Below are positions 6,269 to 15,063 of a DNA stretch of 43,657 nucleotides, piece by piece. Location: positions 1-43,657 of the forward strand of contig JBHPHA010000006.1 in the NCBI GenBank assembly GCA_042569905.1. The letters run 5' to 3'. Each line of letters begins with the position of its first letter. Positions within the stretch are counted from its first letter, which is position 1. A program made the translations under genes and the position numbers. The stretch comes from JBHPHA01 sp042569905 (lineage in GTDB: Bacteria > Patescibacteriota > Minisyncoccia > Moranbacterales > UBA9337). The notes under the pieces were generated by a model. It ran no database searches. It was not told where the DNA came from and saw only the letters and a program-made list of their open reading frames with translations.

Positions 6269-7387
6269 ATGAAAATAGCAATTCAAGCTGCTGATTTGGA
6301 TGATAGTAGAATAGATGGAACACGAGTTTATCTTTTGAATGTGCTTAAATATTTTGGAAAAATCTCATCGGAGGATGAGTTTTTTATTTACCATAAAAAT
6401 GAATTTAATCCACAATTAACCCCTCCAAATTTTTCTAACTACAATGTTAAAAAAGTGGTAGCTCCTTTTTTGTGGACTCAAACTAGATTTGCTCTGGAAT
6501 TATTCATAGACAAGCCAGATGTATTGTGGATACCGATGCATAATATCCCAGTTATGCGTAGAAGGGGATTAAAGACTGTTGTGACTATTCATGACTTGGC
6601 TTTTAAGATTTTTCCAGAGTATTTCACTAAAAAAGATTTGAGAAAATTGAATTTTTTGGCGGATTTAGCGATTAGAAAGTCAGATAAAATTATTGCAGTT
6701 TCTGAATCAACCAAGGGTGATATTTTAAAGTTCTATCCTGAGATTTCAGAGGATAAAATAAAAGTGATTCATCACGGTTTTGATGGGGAGTTATTTTCAA
6801 AAGAGATTGATGAAGAAAAAGTGAAGAGTGTTTTGTCTAAGTTTCAACTTCCTAAATCCCAGTACTTATTATATGTAGGAGCAATTCAACCTAGAAAGAA
6901 TCTCCAGACACTAATAAAGGCCTTCGAGCTATATAAGGATGATAATAAGGGTAGTGATATGAAATTGGTTTTAGCAGGGGAGAGGGCTTGGTTATGGGAG
7001 GATGTGATTAATTTGATTGGTTTGAATAAGTATAAGAAGGATATTGTGTTAACCGAGGGAGTCACTTTTGAGGAGCTTTCTGTGCTGTATCAAAATGCTA
7101 GTCTGTTTGTGTTTCCCTCTCTTTATGAAGGCTTTGGAATACCATTATTAGAAGCTTTTGCTTCGGGCATTCCAGTAATTACTGCTAGAAATTCTAGTTT
7201 GGTTGAAGTAGGGGGTGAGGCTGTAGAGTTTTTTGAGAGCTTGAGTGTACTTGGATTGAGTGAAAAAATAGAGAAGGTTTTGAGTGATAGGAAGCTTCAA
7301 GAGGATATGATTGAAAAAGGAAAAAAAAGACTCCGGTCATTTTCTTGGGAGAAATGTGCAACGGAGACTTTTGAATTTTTAAAATAA
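6269..7387 (+). CDS. GT4-type glycosyltransferase family 1 protein
   Basis: This 372-residue protein has the two-domain GT-B layout. The N-terminal half includes VTIHDLAFKIFPEYF and KIIAVSEST, and the linker is VIHHGFD. The C-terminal half has LLYVGAIQPRKN and the nucleotide-sugar binding signature SLYEGFGIPLLEAFASGIPV, with the E-x7-E motif. Such enzymes move a sugar from a nucleotide donor, usually to cell-envelope glycans. It stands alone on the plus strand, facing the convergent envelope operon 7402-10445, and probably serves the same purpose. The start ATG follows an A-rich stretch with no Shine-Dalgarno. Donor and acceptor are unknown. Confidence 0.9.
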   Translation: MKIAIQAADLDDSRIDGTRVYLLNVLKYFGKISSEDEFFIYHKNEFNPQLTPPNFSNYNVKKVVAPFLWTQTRFALELFIDKPDVLWIPMHNIPVMRRRGLKTVVTIHDLAFKIFPEYFTKKDLRKLNFLADLAIRKSDKIIAVSESTKGDILKFYPEISEDKIKVIHHGFDGELFSKEIDEEKVKSVLSKFQLPKSQYLLYVGAIQPRKNLQTLIKAFELYKDDNKGSDMKLVLAGERAWLWEDVINLIGLNKYKKDIVLTEGVTFEELSVLYQNASLFVFPSLYEGFGIPLLEAFASGIPVITARNSSLVEVGGEAVEFFESLSVLGLSEKIEKVLSDRKLQEDMIEKGKKRLRSFSWEKCATETFEFLK

Positions 7388-7401
7388 AGCAGAAGATGCG
7401 T

Positions 7402-7791
7402 TTATTTATCTCTGAGTAATGCTTTTAAGAAAGTCCAGATAATGAACACCGAAGTGACCGAGATTATTAAGTTATTTACAAGCGGGAATTCCTTTAGTGA
7501 TATGAACATAATGAAGGCAAGAAATGCCAATGCAAGCATTGTTAATGTGTTTGTTTTTTTTATTTCAAACTTATAACTGAACCCCAATTCACCTCCAATA
7601 AGTGTTACTAGGATTAATAATAGAGCGATTAGCGAGAATAATTTTAGGAAACTAACTTGAGTGATTATCAGTTGAGGTAAAATTGATTCTGCTAAAAATA
7701 ATACAAAAAAAGATATTAACCCTAGAATTAGAGTGTCAATTAGTAGTTTGTATAAAATATGTTTGTTAATTTTTTTTGAAAAATCTTTCAT
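7402..7791 (-). CDS. Small integral membrane protein, four helices
   Basis: This 129-residue protein has four hydrophobic segments at roughly 14-35, 47-66, 83-101 and 105-125, with basic residues at both ends. I recognise no family. It is the last gene of a tight minus-strand operon: its ATG directly abuts the stop of the upstream gene. A supporting role in envelope glycan assembly is inferred only from the neighbours. Confidence 0.75.
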   Translation of the reverse strand: MKDFSKKINKHILYKLLIDTLILGLISFFVLFLAESILPQLIITQVSFLKLFSLIALLLILVTLIGGELGFSYKFEIKKTNTLTMLALAFLAFIMFISLKEFPLVNNLIISVTSVFIIWTFLKALLRDK

Positions 7792-8715
7792 TTATTTTGA
7801 ATATCTAGCGTTAGTTTTATTTATAATGTTCATAACGCCTCTTTTGAAATTATACTTGTTGAATGATTTGATGAACTTTGTCTCAACTGTATTTATTTTG
7901 GATGCGTTAATGTTAGTGATGGTTATCTTATAATCTTTCCCAGGCTCTTTCTGTATTTTATCAAGTGGAATGTGACAAAGATATGTGGTTTTTTTTATGA
8001 AACCTCGTTTACTTATGCATGTTTCTGTTGAGATATTTTCATTAACTTCGATAGCCTCTTTCTTTACTCGGGGATTATTTAGAAGATCTCCTTGTATCTC
8101 ATGTTTTTCTTCGTTTAATATGTAGTAATATTTGTTAGTATCGATAGTTTTGAAAACCGTTCCATCTGGGTGAATAGCTTTGTAGTTGAATAATTTCTGT
8201 TTTTCGTATGTATTTAAGTCGATATCTTGAGAGTCTTGTATGTTCTCCCACTTAAAGCCAGCTGATTCAAATGTTTCAGGTCTATCAATTGGATATAGTT
8301 TTCCATTTCCTATAATAAACACAGAGTCACCTTTTGTTACTAGTGAGTTAATTTCATTTTCTCCTAGACTTGTGATTGGGCCTGTCTCTGGATACATAAA
8401 CGCCTCGTAACTTTTTTTAATTGAGAGCTCAGGCATTTTCGCATTATTATTGCCGATGATTTTTATGTTAGATCCAGAAAAAGGCTCGCCACTGGAGGCG
8501 TTAAAAGTGATTGAGGCACTAGTAATATTTATTTCAGAAATATTATTTTCTGAAGCGTTGATATCTTGTGCATCTAGAGTGAAGTGCTTTGAGGGAAAGA
8601 TTATCTTGGCACCGAGATTAATGAGGGATAGTGCGAATAACGCAAATACACCAGCCTGTATGAGGTGATATATATTTTTATTTTTTTTTGATAGTTTAAT
8701 CTTTTTAGTTAACAT
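7792..8715 (-). CDS. Exported or membrane-anchored protein of unknown function
   Basis: The 307 residues begin with a basic N-terminus and one hydrophobic segment (about 18-38), so the protein is probably anchored with its bulk outside. The outer part is rich in Asn, Ser and Ile, with beta-rich segments such as SEINITSASITFNASSGEPF. Two Cys residues near the C-terminal third (TCISKRG and YLCHIP) could pair outside the cell. It lies between a GT39-like glycosyltransferase and a four-helix protein. No family is recognised. Confidence 0.75.
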   Translation of the reverse strand: MLTKKIKLSKKNKNIYHLIQAGVFALFALSLINLGAKIIFPSKHFTLDAQDINASENNISEINITSASITFNASSGEPFSGSNIKIIGNNNAKMPELSIKKSYEAFMYPETGPITSLGENEINSLVTKGDSVFIIGNGKLYPIDRPETFESAGFKWENIQDSQDIDLNTYEKQKLFNYKAIHPDGTVFKTIDTNKYYYILNEEKHEIQGDLLNNPRVKKEAIEVNENISTETCISKRGFIKKTTYLCHIPLDKIQKEPGKDYKITITNINASKINTVETKFIKSFNKYNFKRGVMNIINKTNARYSK

Positions 8716-8726
8716 AGCTTTTATGG

Positions 8727-10445
8727 TTATTTTATTTCAAATATTTTCCCAGTAATTAGGATTGTTTCTTGTTTGGGAATAGATACTTCGCTCTTACTAT
8801 TCAGCCTAGTTGTTGTGATGGAATAATCCTTGACGAAGTTTAACTTTTCTCCAAGGGCACTTTCTTGATATTTTTTAATATTTCGCTCCGGGGTGATGAT
8901 AAATATCCTTTCAAATTTACTTCTGTCTATTTTTGAAAAATCATTAATATTGAAAAAGTAGACAGAGTTTTTTTTGAGAATGAAATTCATTGGTCCAGAT
9001 ATCATCGACCATCCATCGCCGGTCGCTTCTTGGTCTACGAGGACAAGATCTTTTGATGAGAAATTACTACTAAGCTCTTCTGTTTGTTGGAGTAAGTTTT
9101 TATTTTCAGAAAAGATTGCAAATGATGAAAAAGCCGGGATGGTGGTTAGTAGTATTAGTAACACGAGTGCATTTGTTAGAACGGCGTTTTTTTTGTTGCG
9201 AAGATCATCTAGTAGAAGGATTGAGTAGAGAATGAAGATTGGAAGAATTGAGAATATAAACCTTCTAAGCATCCATGGGTGATCAGAGGATATCTGGGGG
9301 TTAAGTAGATATACAAAGGTTGGGAGAATTATGAGTAAGGGTATTAATTTTGAATACTCTTTTTTAACTAGTAACTTTGTTATTTTTACGATGCCTAGAA
9401 TAAAGAAAATAATGATTCCATAAAGAGAGAATGCAATTAGAATATTAATTTCCTGAGACGTGCTGGAAAGTTCTGTTTTCAAAAGGGCTTTTCCCATTTC
9501 CTTAAAAAAATTGATGTCTTTTATGAGGTTAAGGATGGATATTAAAAATAATAGAAGTAGCGAAAGAATAGTCCAGAATCTGTTTTTAAATATGAAATCG
9601 CGACACGGTTTAATCAGCAGTAGGACTGGAATCATCATGGAGAATATTGCAATTCCTTCGATTCTGGTAAAGATTAATAATCCTAAAGATAAAAATGATA
9701 ATACAAGGTTGTGTTTATTTTTAGAAATATTCTTGGCGCTGGTAAATTCTGCTAATTGAAAGATTCCAAAAAATATCAATGGGAGCGCTAGATTTTCAGT
9801 AAGGGTGAATTTAAAAAACCATGAAAAACAAAAAGATGTTGTAATGAAAAGAATAGATAGCCAGGGTGCTATGCTTGATGTGGTTAATTTTTTTACAATA
9901 AAATAAAATGAAATTGAGAATATTGAGAAAGCAATGGAGTTTGCTATCTTTAGTCCCAGAAGTCCAAAGATTGAATAGAAAATTGCAAGCCAAGATGTGT
10001 AAACAAGTGGAAATTGTGTTATTAATGTTCCTTCTTGAGAATAGTGAAATCCAGGAAAGTTGAGTGCTTTTCCAGGACCGTATATTTTGAAAAATTCTTC
10101 ACTGGCTGGGGTTGTGAATTCTAGTCTATTGTTCTGAGAAAGTCTGATAGCTGCTTCTGATATTGATCCTTGGTCTCTCCCTGAAAAGATTGTCGGTGAA
10201 GTGAAATAGGAAAAAAATACTGAAAATAGTGCAATTAAAAATATAACTATTTTAAATTCTTTTGAGATGTGTTTTGCATAACCCTTTGAAAAAAATAAAA
10301 ACAATCCCGTTGCTACCCCTAGTATTATGTATGTTAAGAAAATGTAATTATAAAAAAAATCAAACAGGGATAATAAAAACCCTATCCAACATAAGATAAT
10401 CCAAAAAGCGGAAAATAAAGTGAATATTTTTATATCTTTATTCAT
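8727..10445 (-). CDS. GT39/PMT-like membrane glycosyltransferase
   Basis: This 572-residue protein has about eleven to twelve hydrophobic helices. Its first extracellular loop, SPTIFSGRDQGSISEAAIRL, contains the acidic catalytic region seen in ArnT/PMT-type (GT-C) enzymes. The C-terminal roughly 130 residues form a soluble extracellular domain. GT-C enzymes take sugar from a lipid-phosphate carrier and attach it to proteins or lipids outside the membrane. It leads a three-gene minus-strand operon. Its start follows an AT-rich region. The acceptor is unknown, and other GT-C families are possible. Confidence 0.8.
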   Translation of the reverse strand: MNKDIKIFTLFSAFWIILCWIGFLLSLFDFFYNYIFLTYIILGVATGLFLFFSKGYAKHISKEFKIVIFLIALFSVFFSYFTSPTIFSGRDQGSISEAAIRLSQNNRLEFTTPASEEFFKIYGPGKALNFPGFHYSQEGTLITQFPLVYTSWLAIFYSIFGLLGLKIANSIAFSIFSISFYFIVKKLTTSSIAPWLSILFITTSFCFSWFFKFTLTENLALPLIFFGIFQLAEFTSAKNISKNKHNLVLSFLSLGLLIFTRIEGIAIFSMMIPVLLLIKPCRDFIFKNRFWTILSLLLLFLISILNLIKDINFFKEMGKALLKTELSSTSQEINILIAFSLYGIIIFFILGIVKITKLLVKKEYSKLIPLLIILPTFVYLLNPQISSDHPWMLRRFIFSILPIFILYSILLLDDLRNKKNAVLTNALVLLILLTTIPAFSSFAIFSENKNLLQQTEELSSNFSSKDLVLVDQEATGDGWSMISGPMNFILKKNSVYFFNINDFSKIDRSKFERIFIITPERNIKKYQESALGEKLNFVKDYSITTTRLNSKSEVSIPKQETILITGKIFEIK

Positions 10446-10570
10446 ATAACTTAACTATAAACTTTTAAGAAGTGATTGACAAGTTGATTGAGTGCGAGCA
10501 TTTCGCGAGGTGTAAGTTTAGTTTGTAAGTAATCTTAAGTAGATAGTTTTTAATTTTTGTTGTTGTGGTG

Positions 10571-10576
10571 TATAAT
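10571..10576 (+). promoter_or_regulatory. -10 box upstream of the 10606 gene
   Basis: A consensus TATAAT stands 30 bases before ATG 10606, without a clear -35. It argues that translation starts at ATG 10606 rather than at the in-frame GTG 10582, which would lie at the transcription start. Confidence 0.4.
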
Positions 10577-10605
10577 TTAGTGTGATAAGGATTATTGTGA
10601 AAAAT

Positions 10606-11106
10606 ATGTTTTTACAGGAGTTATTGGAAAAATTTGGATTTTCAGCATCTTTTGCTGGTGATATTGCATTTGTATTTGCTTTTGCAGTTTTTAGTATTGC
10701 ATTTGGGCTAGTGATTGGAAGATTCAAGCTTATTAATGTTTTAATTAATATTTATATTGCGATTGCTATTTTAGGTGCGATTCCAGGTGAGTTATTAACA
10801 TTCCATAGTAGCTCAAATATTATTATATTTGCTGCGATTATCATAATGCTTAATTTGGTAGATAATCATTTATTTGACATTCATATTTCAGGAACTGGAA
10901 ATAGTTTCTTTTGGAGATTGTTTGTGATGAGCTTTTTTGAAATGGGACTAATTTTTAGCACCGTCCTGACAATGCTTCCTGGGAAATTCGTTTTAAAATA
11001 TATTTCTTATGAGGCTTATGGATATTTCACTGATCCTTATGCAAGGTTATTTTGGATGGTGATTCCTCTTATTTTCCTTATTTTTATTAATAAGAAGCAA
11101 AAATAG
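10606..11106 (+). CDS. Integral membrane protein, unknown
   Basis: About 166 residues from ATG 10606; upstream GTG codons at 10582 and 10597 are alternatives. There are five hydrophobic segments and only short loops, plus a small polar patch VDNHLFDIHISGTGNSF between helices 3 and 4. I recognise no family. The A-rich sequence before ATG 10606 fits the start style of neighbouring core genes. It ends just before the tRNA-Lys promoter. Confidence 0.7.
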   Translation: MFLQELLEKFGFSASFAGDIAFVFAFAVFSIAFGLVIGRFKLINVLINIYIAIAILGAIPGELLTFHSSSNIIIFAAIIIMLNLVDNHLFDIHISGTGNSFFWRLFVMSFFEMGLIFSTVLTMLPGKFVLKYISYEAYGYFTDPYARLFWMVIPLIFLIFINKKQK

Positions 11107-11117
11107 CTTGTTAGGTA

Positions 11118-11145
11118 TTGACTTTTTACGATGAGGTAGTATAAT
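11118..11145 (+). promoter_or_regulatory. Promoter of tRNA-Lys
   Basis: TTGACT (11118-11123), a 16-base spacer, TATAAT (11140-11145). The tRNA begins 34 bases further on. Confidence 0.8.
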
Positions 11146-11178
11146 AATATTTGTTGTAACAGAAGCATTGAAACATAT

Positions 11179-11251
11179 GCGCCGTTAGCTCAGCTGGTAG
11201 AGCAACAGCCTTTTAAGCTGATGGTCGGGGGTTCGAATCCCTCACGGCGCA
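11179..11251 (+). tRNA. tRNA-Lys (UUU)
   Basis: The acceptor pairs GCGCCGT with ACGGCGC. The D-arm is GCTCAGCTGGTAGAGC and the T-arm is GGGGGTTCGAATCCCTC. The anticodon loop CTTTTAA gives anticodon TTT. The first anticodon-stem pair is A-A, leaving four pairs (CAGC/GCTG). CCA is not encoded. Confidence 0.92.
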
Positions 11252-11262
11252 CAAAGTAAAAA

Positions 11263-11288
11263 CGCACGATACACTCGTGTGTTTTTTT
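11263..11288 (+). terminator. Terminator of tRNA-Lys
   Basis: CACGA (11265-11269) pairs with TCGTG (11275-11279), followed by a run of seven T. Confidence 0.75.
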
Positions 11289-11328
11289 GTTTAAAAACGT
11301 TCAGTTGATAGATCCGCCGAGGCGGACA

Positions 11329-11409
11329 TTTAAGCTGATGGTCGGGGGTTCGAATCCCTCACGGCGCACAAAGTAAAAACACACGATACACCCGTGTGTT
11401 TTTTTGTTT
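11329..11409 (+). repeat. Duplicate of the tRNA-Lys 3' half plus its terminator
   Basis: Bases 11329-11409 repeat 11212-11292 with two differences, both in the terminator hairpin. The copy begins inside the anticodon loop (TTTAAGCTG) and runs through the T-arm, acceptor 3' strand, terminator and T-run. A tRNA 3' half repeated downstream is the usual mark of an integrase att site; here only about 36 bases separate the copies. Confidence 0.85.
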
Positions 11410-11482
11410 TTGAGTGATGCGGTTTCTTACGAGAGACCTTTTTAAAATTGCTAATTCTACTTATTTATAATAGAATTTAACA

Positions 11483-11554
11483 ATGAAGGTGAAATTAGCA
11501 ACTTCTGATATTCGTAAAAGTTATCGGAAATATTTCTTTAAACACTTAAAGTAA
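11483..11554 (+). pseudogene. Possible 5' remnant of alaS
   Basis: A 23-codon frame gives MKVKLATSDIRKSYRKYFFK and then HLK. The stretch TSDIRKSYRKYFFKH resembles the N-terminus of alanyl-tRNA synthetase (S/T-x-E/D-IR-x3-Y/F-x2-FF-x-x-x-H). The frame stops at once, 5 bases before the next gene. It may be a broken end left by rearrangement, or a chance or real small peptide. Similarity was judged by eye. Confidence 0.35.
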
Positions 11555-11559
11555 AAACT

Positions 11560-11916
11560 ATGGCATGGAAAAACGTTTTTAAGAAAGGAGCGGAGTTAGT
11601 ATTGGCAACCTGCTCTGTTGACAATGAGCCAAATGTTAACGTTGTGATATCGTTGGGTTTTTACGACGACAAGTTACTTATTGCAGATGCTCAGATGGAT
11701 ACAACTATTAAAAATTTAACTGAGAACAATAAAATCTGTGTATTCTCAAGAAGTAACGGCTTGTATTATCGAATAAAAGGTACGGTAGAAATTTTTAATT
11801 CAGGAAAATATTTTGATATTTGTCTGAATAATGACAAAAAGTTTACTGCCAAGCATGCAATATTGGTTTCTGTTTCTGAAGTTTTTGATTTGGACAATGT
11901 TAAAAGAGTAATTTGA
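11560..11916 (+). CDS. Pyridoxamine 5'-phosphate oxidase-like flavin split-barrel protein
   Basis: The 118 residues fit the small FMN-binding split-barrel family. Visible are LVLATCSVDNEPNVNVV (the ATVD..G.P strand pair), LLIADAQMDTTIKNLTENNKICV (the loop with conserved T-x-K-N-L) and YRIKGTVEIF. Members bind FMN or F420 and reduce small substrates; many are uncharacterised. The end is shorter than in full oxidases. It follows the tRNA-Lys duplication closely and is followed by a terminator. Confidence 0.75.
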   Translation: MAWKNVFKKGAELVLATCSVDNEPNVNVVISLGFYDDKLLIADAQMDTTIKNLTENNKICVFSRSNGLYYRIKGTVEIFNSGKYFDICLNNDKKFTAKHAILVSVSEVFDLDNVKRVI

Positions 11917-11982
11917 AGAATTATTTATAAAAAATAGACTTATTATGAATGTTAATAAGTATAGCTTGAAGTTATATTAAGA

Positions 11983-12053
11983 ATGGATCCCGGATAAGTT
12001 AATTTCTTTGAGTTCATACTTCACTCAAGAAGTCATACTTTCCAGGATGACAA
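11983..12053. repeat. Dispersed imperfect palindromic repeat, copy A
   Basis: GGATCCCGGATAAG at one end and TCCAGGATGACA at the other enclose about 45 AT-rich bases. A related block lies at 26924-26992. The rest of the 11917-12201 gap holds only the terminator at 12100-12128. Confidence 0.5.
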
Positions 12054-12099
12054 TGCAGTAGGAGGTTTTTGCGTCAGCGAAATTAAAAAGAATGTAAAA

Positions 12100-12128
12100 T
12101 ACCCTGAATAATCGAGGGTAGTTTTTTT
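12100..12128 (+). terminator. Intrinsic terminator
   Basis: TACCCT (12100-12105) pairs with AGGGTA (12115-12120), followed by GTTTTTTT. Confidence 0.8.
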
Positions 12129-12201
12129 ATAAGTTAGCTGGATTTTATTTGAATTTCGTATTATAATTAGGTAAAATATTGTAAATATAAAAATAATTCA
12201 A

Positions 12202-13242
12202 ATGAAAAAAATCATACAAAGTTTAGTAGTTATTTTGTTTGTTGTTAGTTTTTCTGGATGTACACTGTTGCCTAGTATTGGAAAGTCTGGTGGAGTTTCT
12301 GGTGGAGTTTTGAAGTCTATTGATAATGGAAAAGTTTGGGAGTTTAAGAATAAGGCTGGCGAAGATAGTAGTATTGCCTCTTTAAATATTCTGTCTATTG
12401 TTATTAACCCAAATAATCCGGATAATATATACATAGGAACAGAAAGCAAAGGGGTTATTGTTACAGACGATGGAGGAGAGAATTGGAGAAAGATTGATTT
12501 AGCAGTAGATAGAGTTTATTCTTTATCAATTTCAGGTGATAATATCTATGTTGGAGGTTCTTTGAACAAAAGAGGTAGGATTTTCAAAAGTCAGGATAGT
12601 AGTGAGTCTTGGGAGGAGGTTTATATTGAGCCATCTAGTGAAACTGTTATAACATCAATAATAGCTAGTCAAAGAGATGCTCAGGCTGTTTATGCTGGAA
12701 CTAGTGCTGGAATGATTTTTAAGACTGTAGATGGAGGGGCTTCTTGGCAAAATTTGCATGAATCAAGTGGGCCAGTGACAAGTATTATCTTGAGTGGGGA
12801 AAGTGAAGATAAGATATTCGCACTTGTTTTTAATAAAGGAGTTCTTGTATCTAATGATGGTGGAATAAATTTTGAGACCTTGGATAGAAATGGTGAGCTG
12901 AAAAAGGAAAAAGCTTTCTCTCTAGCGGTTGATGAGTCAGGTACGGGTGCTGTTTATCTAGGAACAAATAATGGAATATTTAAAACAGTGGATGATGGAA
13001 ATGATTTTGTTGAATTAAATATTTTAAGTAGCTCCGCAGGTTTTCCAATTAGAGCTATTGCGGTTGATCCGAGTGATTCAAGAAATATTATCTACAGTTC
13101 GCAACAGGTAATTTATTCATCAGAGGATGGAGGTGTGAATTGGTCAACTTTCCAAGTTCAGGGAAGTGGTTATGTTAGTAATATGGTTTTTGATTCATAT
13201 GATTTGGGATTAATTTATGCTACAATCAGAAAAAGCAATTAA
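12202..13242 (+). CDS. Lipoprotein with BNR/Ycf48-like repeats
   Basis: The 346 residues start with a signal peptide (about 1-19) and a lipobox ending in Cys 20 (SFSGC), so this is an exported lipoprotein. The rest shows six Asp-box repeats of the form S-x-D-x-G-x-x-W: TDDGGENWRK, SQDSSESWEE, TVDGGASWQN, SNDGGINFET, TVDDGNDFVE and SEDGGVNWST. Such repeats build a beta-propeller, as in sialidases and Ycf48-like assembly factors. No catalytic residues can be assigned, so a scaffold or binding role outside the cell is likelier than an enzyme. It sits just upstream of frr. Confidence 0.85.
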   Translation: MKKIIQSLVVILFVVSFSGCTLLPSIGKSGGVSGGVLKSIDNGKVWEFKNKAGEDSSIASLNILSIVINPNNPDNIYIGTESKGVIVTDDGGENWRKIDLAVDRVYSLSISGDNIYVGGSLNKRGRIFKSQDSSESWEEVYIEPSSETVITSIIASQRDAQAVYAGTSAGMIFKTVDGGASWQNLHESSGPVTSIILSGESEDKIFALVFNKGVLVSNDGGINFETLDRNGELKKEKAFSLAVDESGTGAVYLGTNNGIFKTVDDGNDFVELNILSSSAGFPIRAIAVDPSDSRNIIYSSQQVIYSSEDGGVNWSTFQVQGSGYVSNMVFDSYDLGLIYATIRKSN

Positions 13243-13268
13243 TATTTTATTATAAATTTTAAAAAAGT

Positions 13269-13820
13269 ATGTATAAAGCAATTATTGAAGAAAAAAAGAA
13301 GGATTTAGAAAAAGCAATTAGTCACTTTCAAGAGGAGGCAGGAAAAATAAGAACTGGTAGGGCTAATCCAGAAGTTTTTGAGAATCTGATGGTTGATTAT
13401 TATGGAAGCAAGACTCCGTTGAAGCAAACTGCGAACGTTTCTGTTCCAGAAGCTCGTCTAGTGGTTATTCAGCCTTGGGATATGGATAGTTTGGCTAATA
13501 TTGAAGCAGCTATAAAGACCTCAGAAATGGACTATAACCCAAGCAATGATGGGAAGGTGATTAGAATTAATATCCCACCTTTAAATGAAGAAAGGAGAAA
13601 AGAAATTGTGAAAATTTTGAATCAAAAGGCTGAAGAAGCTAGGATCTCAATTAGAGGTGTGAGGGAAGAAGTGAGGGAGGAATTGCAAAGACTTGAGAAA
13701 AATGGTGAGATCGCAGAGGATGACATGTTTATTGGAAGGGAGAGATTGCAGGAAATGGTTGATGTGTTTAATAAGAAAGTGGAGGAGATTAGAGAGGTTA
13801 AGGATATTATGACAGTGTAG
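13269..13820 (+). CDS. frr: Ribosome recycling factor
   Basis: RRF splits the post-termination ribosome together with EF-G and IF3. The 183 residues are of standard length and show the family signatures KIRTGRANPEVFENL near residue 26, YYGSKTPLKQTANV, and PLNEERRKEIVKILNQKAEEARISIR. It is followed by rseP after 70 bases, an order seen in many bacteria where frr and the rseP region cluster. The ATG is preceded by TTTTAAAAAAGT, with no Shine-Dalgarno motif. Confidence 0.97.
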   Translation: MYKAIIEEKKKDLEKAISHFQEEAGKIRTGRANPEVFENLMVDYYGSKTPLKQTANVSVPEARLVVIQPWDMDSLANIEAAIKTSEMDYNPSNDGKVIRINIPPLNEERRKEIVKILNQKAEEARISIRGVREEVREELQRLEKNGEIAEDDMFIGRERLQEMVDVFNKKVEEIREVKDIMTV

Positions 13821-13890
13821 TTTTTAATTTAAGTTGATTGGTAAGTATTTTATTGCAGATTACTTATTTAATTGTTGAAATATTTTCGTT

Positions 13891-15051
13891 ATGCTTACAG
13901 TTTTAGTTTTTGTTTTAGTTTTAGGTGTGCTGGTTTTTGTTCATGAACTGGGTCATTTTATCGTGGCTATTAGAAATGGAATTAAGTCAGATGAATTTGG
14001 ATTTGGATTTCCTCCAAGGCTGGTTGGTTTTTGGAAGAATGAAGAGACTGGAAAATATGAGGTTGTTTGGGGAGGCAGAGAGATCAAATCAAAAAATACA
14101 ATTTATTCAATAAACCTAATTCCATTAGGTGGTTTTGTGAAAATCAAGGGTCAAGACGGTGATGATGTTGAATCTAAGGATAGTTTTTCATCTAAACCTG
14201 CTTGGGCAAGAATAAAAGTTTTAGGTGCTGGTGTGACTATGAATTTTATTTTAGGATGGATTTTGTTATCCATCGTTTTCTTCGTGGGGGCACCAGAGGC
14301 AATAGATGAGAATGAGTTAGTTAGTGAATCGAAAATACAGATCTCAGGAGTTATCTCTGAGACTCCAGCTGATGAGATGGGTATTGAAGTTGGTGACGAG
14401 CTTATGGCTGGGTGCAATGTTGAGATCAAAGATTGTGAGGTGTTTTCATCCGTTACAAGTGTTCAAGAGTTTATTGGTAGAAATAAAGGTGAAAAGATAA
14501 CCGTTAAGATTAAAAGAGGTGATTTGGTGGAGAACGTTTCTGGCGTCCCACGAATTGAATATCCTGCTGATCAAGGATCTCTAGGTATTTCAATGGTAAG
14601 AACTTCTGTTAAGAGTTATTCGTGGCATGAGTCTATTTGGAGGGGCTTTGTTGCTGTTTTGAATATGATGGTTATGATAGTTGTTTCCTTGTTTGCTTTC
14701 TTGAAAAATATTATCATTGGTTCTGGTCCGTCTATGGAAGTTTCGGGTCCAGTTGGAATTGCAATCATGACTAAGCAGGTTGTAAATTTGGGAATTATTC
14801 ACTTGCTTCAATTCACAGCTATTTTGAGCGTCAATCTTGGAATTATTAATATTTTGCCTATTCCAGCCTTGGATGGTGGGAGAATATTATTCATCCTAAT
14901 TGAGAAAATAAAAGGTTCTCCAATAAGTGAAAAATTTGAACACACAAGTCATGCGATCGGATTCTTTTTGTTAATCGGACTTATGGTAGTGGTAACATTT
15001 AAGGATTTTATTAAATTTGACATTATAGGTAAGATATTTGGAATTTTTTAA
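13891..15051 (+). CDS. rseP: RIP metalloprotease RseP (site-2 protease)
   Basis: This intramembrane zinc protease cuts membrane-bound regulators such as anti-sigma factors and clears signal-peptide remnants. The 386 residues have the HELGH zinc motif at 18-22 in the first helix. A PDZ-like region follows (about 150-225, with GVISETPADEMGIEVGDEL). The third zinc ligand motif is NILPIPALDGGRI, in a late helix. The end is hydrophobic. The gene lies between frr and proS, with 12 bases to proS, and is likely cotranscribed. Confidence 0.93.
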   Translation: MLTVLVFVLVLGVLVFVHELGHFIVAIRNGIKSDEFGFGFPPRLVGFWKNEETGKYEVVWGGREIKSKNTIYSINLIPLGGFVKIKGQDGDDVESKDSFSSKPAWARIKVLGAGVTMNFILGWILLSIVFFVGAPEAIDENELVSESKIQISGVISETPADEMGIEVGDELMAGCNVEIKDCEVFSSVTSVQEFIGRNKGEKITVKIKRGDLVENVSGVPRIEYPADQGSLGISMVRTSVKSYSWHESIWRGFVAVLNMMVMIVVSLFAFLKNIIIGSGPSMEVSGPVGIAIMTKQVVNLGIIHLLQFTAILSVNLGIINILPIPALDGGRILFILIEKIKGSPISEKFEHTSHAIGFFLLIGLMVVVTFKDFIKFDIIGKIFGIF

Positions 15052-15063
15052 AGAATATATAAT

